A stretch of 5,240 bases of DNA, taken from contig QMMZ01000191.1 of assembly GCA_003647525.1 (NCBI GenBank), positions 1-5,240 on the forward strand, written 5' to 3'. The stretch comes from Deltaproteobacteria bacterium (GTDB taxonomy: Bacteria > Desulfobacterota > Desulfobacteria > Desulfobacterales > ETH-SRB1). A program made the translations under genes and the position numbers. Of the stretch, positions 1-5,240 are shown piece by piece (within the stretch, counting starts at the first letter, position 1; every line of letters begins with the position of its first letter). Under the pieces are notes generated by a model. It worked only from the letters and a program-made list of their open reading frames with translations. It searched no databases and was not told the DNA's origin.

Positions 1-1038
1 AAGGAAGCTGTTAAGGAAAAGGCATGGCAGATTGCCGAAGAAAAAATGCTTGACCTGCTTCTTCCAAAGCCAAAGGTTCAGCATGTCCAGAAGGACGAAG
101 ATTTAAAAGAAAAACCCTTTGAGATTGTAACCAGTAGTGGAGATGAAACTTTTTCTACAAGGGAAAAGCTTCGCGCCATGCTTCGTGAAGGAAAACTTGA
201 CAACAGATTTGTGGACCTTGACGTTTCAGAAAGAGCCATGCCTGTTGTGGAAGTTTTTTCAAGCATGGGCATGGAAGAAATGGGCATCAATTTTAAAGAC
301 ATGTTAGGTGGAATGATGCCCAAGAATAAAAAGAGCAGAAAAGTTAAAGTGCCGGAAGCCATGGAAATTATTGCCCAGGAAGAGGCCCAGGCCCTTGTGG
401 ATATGGATAAAGTTGTAAGCAGGGCAATCGAGAAAGTTGAGCAGTCAGGGATAATTTTTCTCGATGAAATAGATAAAATTGTCGGGAACGGCGGCGGACA
501 TGGGCCGGATGTGTCCAGAGAAGGGGTTCAGCGCGATCTTCTTCCTATTGTTGAGGGGAGTATAGTTACCACCAAGTACGGTTCGGTTAAAACAGATCAC
601 GTTCTTTTTATAGCATCCGGAGCCTTTCACGCAATCAAACCTTCTGATATGATACCGGAACTTCAGGGGAGATTTCCCATCCGTGTGGAGCTTGACTCTC
701 TTGGAAAAGAAGATTTTGTAAGGATACTGACCGAACCCAGGAATGCGCTGCTTCTTCAGTATATTGAGCTTTTAAAGACCGAAGATGTTGATGTTGTCTT
801 TGAGGACAACGCTGTTTCCGAAATAGCGCGAATTGCTGAAGAGGTTAACAATCTTACTGAGAACATAGGAGCAAGAAGACTTCATACGCTTATGGAATGT
901 ATGCTCGAAGACATTCTTTTTAGCGCTTCAGACATTAAAGAAGCTAAAGATAGAAAAATAGTAATTGACGGGCAGTATGTGGTAGACAAATTAAAGGATA
1001 TCAAAGACGACGAGGATCTCAGAAGATACATCCTATGA
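1..1038 (+). CDS. hslU: HslU (ClpY), ATPase/unfoldase subunit of the HslUV protease; 5' end missing
   Basis: AAA+ unfoldase that, as a hexamer, recognises, unfolds and feeds substrates into the HslV peptidase in the cytoplasm. The reading frame is open from base 1, and the 15 codons before the first in-window ATG (46) read as ordinary HslU helix, so the gene starts upstream. 345 codons are present; E. coli HslU has 443 residues, so roughly 100-120 residues, including Walker A and the GYVG pore loop, are outside. Visible in order: the HslU-specific I-domain (about 1-390), Walker [11 protein letters not shown] (451-480), the conserved [15 protein letters not shown] block (about 502-546), sensor 1 FIASGAF (607-627), the arginine-finger region ELQGRFPIR (658-684), sensor 2 NIGARRLH, and the C-terminal tail DEDLRRYIL, close to E. 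coli DEDLSRFIL, which docks into HslV. No key residue is missing in the visible part. The stop TGA overlaps the argB start. hslV is expected just upstream. Confidence 0.97.
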   Translation, partial: KEAVKEKAWQIAEEKMLDLLLPKPKVQHVQKDEDLKEKPFEIVTSSGDETFSTREKLRAMLREGKLDNRFVDLDVSERAMPVVEVFSSMGMEEMGINFKDMLGGMMPKNKKSRKVKVPEAMEIIAQEEAQALVDMDKVVSRAIEKVEQSGIIFLDEIDKIVGNGGGHGPDVSREGVQRDLLPIVEGSIVTTKYGSVKTDHVLFIASGAFHAIKPSDMIPELQGRFPIRVELDSLGKEDFVRILTEPRNALLLQYIELLKTEDVDVVFEDNAVSEIARIAEEVNNLTENIGARRLHTLMECMLEDILFSASDIKEAKDRKIVIDGQYVVDKLKDIKDDEDLRRYIL

Positions 1039-1910
1039 CTCCAAATGTGGCTGACATACTTATTGAAGCATTGCCTTATATAAGACGTTTTCATGGGATG
1101 ACCATCGTTATCAAATATGGCGGACATGCCATGGTTGATGAGCAGTTGAAAGAAGATTTTGCCCGGGACATTACTTTACTGAAACTTGTTGGGATGAATC
1201 CGGTTGTTGTTCATGGCGGAGGGCCGCAAATCAATCTGGTGCTAGAGCAGATGGGTATACGTCCTAAGTTTGTCAGGGGTATGCGCCTTACTGATGAAGC
1301 TACAATGGATGTTGTAGAAATGGTTCTTGCCGGCAAGGTGAACAAGGAAATAGTTGCTCAAATAAATAAGCAGGGCGGCAAGGCCGTAGGTTTGAGCGGC
1401 AAAGATGGAGAGCTTATATCGGCAAAGAAGCTGCATGTCATATATCAGGAGGATATGGATAAACCCCCTGAGATAATTGATCCCGGTATGGTTGGAGATG
1501 TTACTCAGATAAATCCGGATATCATAAACACAATGACAGTGAAGGGTTTTATCCCAATTATTGCGCCGGTTGGCGTGGGTGATTCGGGCGAAACATACAA
1601 TATAAATGCAGATATTGTGGCAAGCAGAATCGCAATTGCTCTTTCTGCAGGACGTATAATATTTCTTACTGATGTTGATGGAGTCTTAGACCTTGAGGGC
1701 GCCTTAATATCTTCAATTGATACGAAAAAAATCAGTAAGATGGTTGAGGATAAATCAATTTCAGGGGGAATGATTCCAAAGATCGAGTGCTCTCTCAGCG
1801 CACTTAATAATAATGTTAAAAAGGCTCATATTATAAATGGATGCAAGCGTCATGCTTTGCTGCTGGAGCTTTTTACTGATAAGGGAATTGGGACTGAAGT
1901 TACGACATGA
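1035..1910 (+). CDS. argB: N-acetylglutamate kinase, arginine-sensitive type
   Basis: Catalyses the second step of arginine synthesis, ATP-dependent phosphorylation of N-acetyl-L-glutamate, in the cytoplasm. The 291-residue protein is a complete amino acid kinase fold enzyme: KYGGHAM with catalytic Lys27, the HGGGPQIN glycine loop (60-67), substrate-binding Arg84 in [15 protein letters not shown] (189-196) with catalytic Asp193, and GGMIPK with Lys249. Length and ends match the hexameric arginine-inhibited class (about 290-300 residues) rather than the 258-residue insensitive E. coli enzyme: an N-terminal helix EALPYIRRF (11-19), plus His265 and Glu278 in the C-terminal segment ending [10 protein letters not shown]. 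These align by spacing with effector-site residues of the Pseudomonas enzyme, as I recall them. The ATG overlaps the hslU stop as ATGA; no alternative start lies close upstream in frame and the Shine-Dalgarno is weak, so translational coupling to hslU is likely. The inhibition is inferred. Confidence 0.98.
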   Translation: MTPNVADILIEALPYIRRFHGMTIVIKYGGHAMVDEQLKEDFARDITLLKLVGMNPVVVHGGGPQINLVLEQMGIRPKFVRGMRLTDEATMDVVEMVLAGKVNKEIVAQINKQGGKAVGLSGKDGELISAKKLHVIYQEDMDKPPEIIDPGMVGDVTQINPDIINTMTVKGFIPIIAPVGVGDSGETYNINADIVASRIAIALSAGRIIFLTDVDGVLDLEGALISSIDTKKISKMVEDKSISGGMIPKIECSLSALNNNVKKAHIINGCKRHALLLELFTDKGIGTEVTT

Positions 1911-3106
1911 AACCTGTAAAAAGCGAAATAATAGATAAGGCAGATAAAGTAATAGCAAAAACTTACAATAGATTTCCCATCGTTATAACAAAAGGGAGAG
2001 GATGCACCCTTTGGGATTCAGATGGGCGAGCTTATACGGATTTTGTTGCGGGAATTGCGGTATGCAACCTCGGGCATGCGCATCCCAGAGTTGCGAAAGC
2101 CCTTTCAAAACAGGCTGAAACACTTTTTCATGTTTCTAACCTTTATTACACAGTACCCCAGACAGAGCTTGCATCATGGCTTGTTAACAACAGTTTTGCG
2201 GACAAAGTTTTTTTTTGTAACAGCGGAGCTGAATCAAATGAAGCGGCTATAAAGCTGGTGAGAAAATATTTCAATGATAAAGGCGAAGAAGACCGGTGCA
2301 GGATAATCGCCATGGAAAAATCTTTTCACGGCCGCACTATGGCAACCCTTTCTGCCACAGGCCAGAAAAAAATACGCAAGGGATTTGAGCCGGTACTTGA
2401 TGGTTTTGATTTTGTTCAGTTCAATGATATTGAGGCGTTACAAAGCAAGATCAACCCTTCAACATGTGCGGTTTTAATTGAGCCGATCCAGGGCGAAGGC
2501 GGTGTTCGCTGCCCTGCTCCCGAATATCTTAAACGCGTTAGACAGATTTGTGATGAAACAGGAACTCTTCTGATTTTTGATGAAATTCAGACAGGAATGG
2601 GCCGTACCGGTAAACTTTTTGCCTATGAAAATTTCGGGATAGAACCCGATGTAATGACCCTGGCAAAGGCCCTTGCCAATGGATTGCCGATAGGAGCCAT
2701 GCTGGCTAAAGAACATATTGCTGAAGCATTTGTGCCTGGTTCACATGCCTCAACTTTTGGAGGAACACCGGTTGTTACAGCAGCTTCACTTGAAGTTGTT
2801 AAGATCCTAATTGAAGAAAATATTATAGATAACTGCCGAAAGATTGGAGAATATTTCAAGCAAAAGCTTTTCCGGCTGAAAGACAGACATGAATCAATTA
2901 TTGATGTTCGCGGGATAGGCCTTTTGCTTGCCATGAAGATAAAAGTTGATGGGGATAAGGTAGTGAAAGCGTGCATGGATAAGGGTTTTTTAATCAACTG
3001 CATTCAGGGTAATATTTTACGTTTTATTCCCCCTCTTATCATAGGAAAAAAGGAAATTGACTCTCTAACAGCATGCCTGGATGAATTGTTTGATAGTTTA
3101 GATTAA
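1907..3106 (+). CDS. argD: Acetylornithine aminotransferase (PLP-dependent, class III)
   Basis: Transfers an amino group from glutamate to N-acetylglutamate 5-semialdehyde, giving N-acetylornithine; PLP enzyme of the cytoplasm, normally a dimer. The 399-residue length is standard. Visible motifs: N-terminal [20 protein letters not shown], the phosphate-binding [10 protein letters not shown] (105-114), [10 protein letters not shown] with its substrate-side segment, EPIQGEGG, the PLP-ring aspartate Asp225 in [13 protein letters not shown], the Schiff-base lysine Lys254 in [14 protein letters not shown], and HASTFGGTP. All catalytic residues are present. The ATG overlaps the argB stop as ATGA with only a weak upstream Shine-Dalgarno, so translation probably depends on ribosomes finishing argB. 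Enzymes of this family often also serve as succinyldiaminopimelate aminotransferase in lysine synthesis, and close relatives act on ornithine or GABA; the arg context makes acetylornithine the main substrate. A run of nine T (2208-2216) sits in the FFCNSG codons. Confidence 0.97.
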   Translation: MKPVKSEIIDKADKVIAKTYNRFPIVITKGRGCTLWDSDGRAYTDFVAGIAVCNLGHAHPRVAKALSKQAETLFHVSNLYYTVPQTELASWLVNNSFADKVFFCNSGAESNEAAIKLVRKYFNDKGEEDRCRIIAMEKSFHGRTMATLSATGQKKIRKGFEPVLDGFDFVQFNDIEALQSKINPSTCAVLIEPIQGEGGVRCPAPEYLKRVRQICDETGTLLIFDEIQTGMGRTGKLFAYENFGIEPDVMTLAKALANGLPIGAMLAKEHIAEAFVPGSHASTFGGTPVVTAASLEVVKILIEENIIDNCRKIGEYFKQKLFRLKDRHESIIDVRGIGLLLAMKIKVDGDKVVKACMDKGFLINCIQGNILRFIPPLIIGKKEIDSLTACLDELFDSLD

Positions 3107-3111
3107 GAGGT
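3105..3111 (+). promoter_or_regulatory. Ribosome binding site of argF
   Basis: The sequence AAGAGGT lies 4 bases before the argF ATG (3116) and is a good anti-16S match. It overlaps the last two bases of the argD stop codon TAA, so ribosomes terminating on argD sit on the argF initiation signal. This contrasts with argB and argD, which have only weak signals and rely on ATGA overlaps. Confidence 0.75.
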
Positions 3112-3115
3112 CACT

Positions 3116-4030
3116 ATGAACAAAGATATACTAACTCTTTTAGATCTTGAAACAAAGGATTTTGAACTATTTTTCAAGCGAGCCTTGGAATTAAAAAAAA
3201 ATCAAAGGCAGATTATTGAAAAAAGACCTCTTGCAGGAAAAACACTTGGGCTTATCTTCGACAAACCATCGACCCGCACACGCCTTTCCTTTGAGGTGGC
3301 AATGATTCAACTGGGCGGCGCTTCAATTTTTATAAGCTCAAGGGACACCCAGATGGTTCGAAATGAGCCTGTTAGAGATACTGCCAGAGTTCTCTCTAGA
3401 TATCTGGATGGTCTCGCCATTAGAACTTATTCTCAGGATCTTTTGGAAGAGTTTGCAGAGTTTTCTACCATTCCGGTTATTAATGCTTTGACCGATTTGT
3501 ACCATCCATGCCAGGTTTTAAGCGATTTGATGACGGTAATAGAATACAAGGGAGGTTATGATGGCCTGAAGATAACCTGGGTTGGAGACGGGAATAATGT
3601 ATCCCACTCATGGATAAATGCCGCAGCCGTGCTTGGCTTAAATCTTGTGCTTGCATGTCCCGAAGGATACTACCCTGATACTGATATATTAGAGACAGCT
3701 CGTGAGAGAGGCCGCGGCAGCATTATAGTGACTTCAGATCCTGTTGAGGCAGTAAAACATGCTGATGTGATTTATACTGATGTTTGGGCCAGCATGGGAC
3801 AGGAAAGTGAACACGATGTAAGAAAACGTATTTTCGCACCTTTTAAGGTTGATAAAGAGCTTTTAGAAAATGCTTCAAAAGATGTTATTATAATGCACTG
3901 CCTTCCGGTTCACAGAGGTGAAGAGATGAGCGAAGAGGTTCTGGAGTGCCCAAATTCCGTTGTCTGGGATCAGTCTGAGAATAAACTGCATATGCATAAG
4001 GCTATACTGGAAGTATTGATAGGCAAATAG
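3116..4030 (+). CDS. argF: Ornithine carbamoyltransferase (anabolic)
   Basis: Condenses ornithine with carbamoyl phosphate to give citrulline in the cytoplasm; the family usually forms trimers. The 304-residue length is normal. The carbamoyl-phosphate domain shows DKPSTRTR (49-56, with STRTR at 52-56), an RDTARVLSRY segment (87-96) and HPCQ (130-133). The ornithine domain shows WVGDGNN, DVWASMG (222-228, Asp plus the SMG loop that marks ornithine-binding enzymes) and HCLPVHRGEE (from residue 261) with the active-site cysteine at 262. The SMG and HCLPVHRGEE forms argue against N-acetyl- or N-succinylornithine carbamoyltransferases and against aspartate carbamoyltransferase. Gene context (after argD, before argG) indicates the biosynthetic rather than the arginine-deiminase role. 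The ATG has a good ribosome binding site, 9 bases after argD. A nine-A run lies at 3193-3201 within Leu-Lys-Lys-Asn codons. The gene ends in TAG. Confidence 0.98.
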   Translation: MNKDILTLLDLETKDFELFFKRALELKKNQRQIIEKRPLAGKTLGLIFDKPSTRTRLSFEVAMIQLGGASIFISSRDTQMVRNEPVRDTARVLSRYLDGLAIRTYSQDLLEEFAEFSTIPVINALTDLYHPCQVLSDLMTVIEYKGGYDGLKITWVGDGNNVSHSWINAAAVLGLNLVLACPEGYYPDTDILETARERGRGSIIVTSDPVEAVKHADVIYTDVWASMGQESEHDVRKRIFAPFKVDKELLENASKDVIIMHCLPVHRGEEMSEEVLECPNSVVWDQSENKLHMHKAILEVLIGK

Positions 4031-4090
4031 TGTTCATCCACGCAATGCTTTTTATACTTACATAAAATGGTAACATAGCCGCTCAGCCGG

Positions 4091-4108
4091 TTTGTTTTAT
4101 AAAACCAA
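4091..4108. repeat. AT-rich palindrome upstream of argG, possible operator
   Basis: Bases 4094-4105 read GTTTTATAAAAC, a perfect 12-bp inverted repeat with no spacer. Extending to 4091-4108 gives 18 bp with eight of nine positions paired (mismatch 4093/4106). The size equals that of an ArgR-type ARG box (18-bp imperfect palindrome with a W-rich centre and TG/CA-type flanks), but several consensus positions differ, especially the GAAT/ATTC parts. It is followed by neither a loop nor a T run, so it is a poor terminator. Regulatory function is speculation; AT-rich palindromes also occur by chance. Confidence 0.4.
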
Positions 4109-4130
4109 AGTTCTACGATAAAATAAATTC

Positions 4131-4136
4131 AAGGAG
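4131..4136 (+). promoter_or_regulatory. Ribosome binding site that fixes the TTG start of argG
   Basis: AAGGAG is a near-ideal Shine-Dalgarno sequence, six bases before TTG at 4143. It is the strongest such signal in the window and decides the start: no ATG occurs in this frame until well inside the conserved ATP-binding domain. Confidence 0.85.
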
Positions 4137-4142
4137 TTTATT

Positions 4143-5240
4143 TTGCAGGAAAAAATTAAAAAAGTTGTTTTAGCCTATTCAGGCGGCCTTGACACATCTG
4201 TAATTTTAAAATGGCTGATTGAAACTTATAAATGTGATGTGGTTGCATTTTCGGCTGATATAGGTCAGGAAGAAGAGATTGATGATATAGAACAAAAGGC
4301 CTTAAAGACCGGTGCGGTAAAGGTTTACATAGATGACCTTAAGGAGACCTTTGTTGCTGATTATGTGTTTCCGGCATTTCGTGCAAATGCAATATATGAG
4401 GGCCAATATCTTTTGGGGACATCTCTTGCCAGGCCTCTTATAGCAAAGCGTCAGATGGAAATTGCGAAAATCGAGGAGGCTGATGCTGTAAGCCATGGCG
4501 CAACCGGCAAGGGAAATGACCAGGTCAGGTTTGAGCTGAGTTACCTGGCCATGGATCCTCATATTCATATTATTGCTCCGTGGCGTGAATGGGAGCTTAA
4601 CTCCAGAACTTCTCTTATGGAATTTGCTGAAAAACATAGTATAAAGGTGCCTGCAACACCCGCAAAGCCATACAGCACCGACAGAAACCTGCTTCACATT
4701 AGTTATGAAGGAGGAATTCTTGAAGACCCGTGGAAAGAGCCGTCTGAGGATATGTTTGCCCTGACCGTTTCTCCCATGAATGCGCCTGATAAACCAGAGG
4801 TAATAGAAATAACATTTATACAGGGCGATCCTGTGGCCATAAATGACATTAATATGTCTCCTGCAAATCTTCTCAAGGAGCTTAACCGCCTGGGGGGACG
4901 TCATGGCATAGGCAGAGCGGATATTGTTGAAAACCGTTTTGTCGGCATGAAATCCCGCGGTGTATATGAAACTCCCGGCGGCACTATTTTGAGGCTTGCA
5001 CATATGGCTGTTGAGTCGATTACCATGGACAGAGAAGTAATGCATCTTCGGGACTCACTTATACCCAAATATTCTGAGATAATTTATAATGGTTTCTGGT
5101 TTTCGCCTGAGATGAAGCTCCTGCAGAATATGATAGACATGACACAGAAAAATGTTCCCGGAGTTGTACGCGTTGAACTATATAAGGGGAACTGCCGTAT
5201 ACTTGGACGTAGATCCGATGAATCTCTTTATAAAGAGGAT
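4143..5240 (+). CDS. argG: Argininosuccinate synthase, TTG start, 3' end cut by the window
   Basis: Uses ATP to join citrulline and aspartate into argininosuccinate, releasing AMP and PPi, in the cytoplasm. The frame is open from TTG 4143 to the last base: 366 codons without a stop, against about 400 in the family, so roughly 30-40 residues are missing. The N-terminus [20 protein letters not shown] places the ATP-pyrophosphatase loop SGGLDTS at residues 13-19. Further matches are FSADIGQ (36-42), [13 protein letters not shown] (92-104), [14 protein letters not shown] (118-131, aspartate/citrulline/ATP site), YSTDRNLLH, and the EGGILEDPW segment, all typical of the short type I synthases found in Bacillus and humans rather than the longer E. 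coli form. The first in-frame ATG is codon 105, inside the conserved core, so TTG with its AAGGAG site is the real start. It follows argF by 112 bases in the same direction, probably in the same operon; argH is the likely next gene. Confidence 0.97.
   Translation, partial: MQEKIKKVVLAYSGGLDTSVILKWLIETYKCDVVAFSADIGQEEEIDDIEQKALKTGAVKVYIDDLKETFVADYVFPAFRANAIYEGQYLLGTSLARPLIAKRQMEIAKIEEADAVSHGATGKGNDQVRFELSYLAMDPHIHIIAPWREWELNSRTSLMEFAEKHSIKVPATPAKPYSTDRNLLHISYEGGILEDPWKEPSEDMFALTVSPMNAPDKPEVIEITFIQGDPVAINDINMSPANLLKELNRLGGRHGIGRADIVENRFVGMKSRGVYETPGGTILRLAHMAVESITMDREVMHLRDSLIPKYSEIIYNGFWFSPEMKLLQNMIDMTQKNVPGVVRVELYKGNCRILGRRSDESLYKED

Larger units (their letters stand above)
4031..4142 (+). 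other. argF-argG intergenic spacer, the only real gap in the window
   Basis: This 112-base AT-rich spacer contains no plausible coding frame and no GC-rich stem followed by a T run, so I see no intrinsic terminator after argF. It holds a palindrome (annotated separately) and several AT-rich hexamers resembling a -10 box: TATACT at 4053-4058, TAAAAT at 4063-4068 and 4119-4124, and TATAAA at 4098-4103. None is preceded at 16-18 bases by a good TTGACA-like element. A secondary argG promoter is possible but not demonstrated; read-through from argF is equally compatible. Confidence 0.6.

Noticed and set aside
46..1038. hslU starting at the ATG at base 46
   Set aside because: The codons from base 1 to 45 continue the HslU helix in frame, and starting at 46 would remove the Walker A domain; the gene simply begins before the window.
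2022..2252. + strand frame of 76 codons inside argD
   Set aside because: It is an out-of-frame overlap with conserved argD codons and shows no independent start signal or domain.
2623..3003. Minus-strand open frame (126 codons) inside argD
   Set aside because: It is antisense to the conserved PLP-lysine region of argD and resembles no known protein; it is a shadow of the coding strand.
4030..4058. Promoter with TATACT at 4053-4058
   Set aside because: The -10 match is good, but the best upstream hexamers at 16-18 bases match TTGACA at three positions or fewer; such AT-rich hexamers are expected by chance here.
4079..4110. Possible intrinsic terminator between argF and argG
   Set aside because: The hairpin that can be drawn (GGTTT with AAACC around an 8-base loop) is weak and AT-rich and is followed by AAAG rather than a T run.
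4302..5045. Long open frame on the minus strand (247 codons) opposite argG
   Set aside because: It lies entirely antisense to argG, whose + strand frame encodes all the conserved synthase motifs. The minus-strand protein has no recognisable domain, is rich in Cys, His and Arg in a way typical of reverse-complement translation, and has no convincing ribosome site.

Overview
The window is a tightly packed, single-direction stretch of bacterial chromosome with five genes on the + strand: the 3' part of hslU, complete argB, argD and argF, and the 5' part of argG. Moderate-to-low G+C, many AT-ending codons, and the order hslU-argB-argD-argF-argG suggest a deltaproteobacterium in the broad sense (Desulfobacterota, perhaps Desulfobacterales). 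That placement rests on gene order and protein style recalled from memory, not on a search. No mobile element, tRNA, rRNA, CRISPR array or sign of horizontal transfer was seen.

Layout. Bases 1-1038 encode the C-terminal three quarters of the HslU (ClpY) ATPase of the HslUV protease; its N-terminal part with the Walker A motif lies upstream of the window. hslU and argB (1035-1910) overlap by four bases (ATGA), and argB and argD (1907-3106) overlap in the same way. argD and argF (3116-4030) are separated by 9 bases that hold a clear ribosome binding site. The only real intergenic space is 112 bases between argF and argG (4031-4142). It holds a 12-bp perfect palindrome, no convincing terminator, and a strong Shine-Dalgarno sequence for a TTG-initiated argG (4143 to the window end, about 366 codons, 3' end cut off).

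How the genes work together. ArgB phosphorylates N-acetylglutamate, ArgD transaminates N-acetylglutamate semialdehyde to N-acetylornithine, ArgF carbamoylates ornithine to citrulline, and ArgG joins citrulline to aspartate. Three steps are absent from the window: the reductase ArgC, the deacylating step (ArgJ or ArgE), and argininosuccinate lyase ArgH, which may lie just downstream. ArgB carries the N-terminal helix and C-terminal residues typical of arginine-inhibited enzymes, which points to feedback control at this step and fits a cyclic (ArgJ) pathway.

Overall this is an ordinary housekeeping region. The points most worth a second look are the translational fusion of a protease ATPase gene to an amino acid operon, the argF-argG gap with its palindrome, and the TTG start of argG. 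I did not find a novel system.
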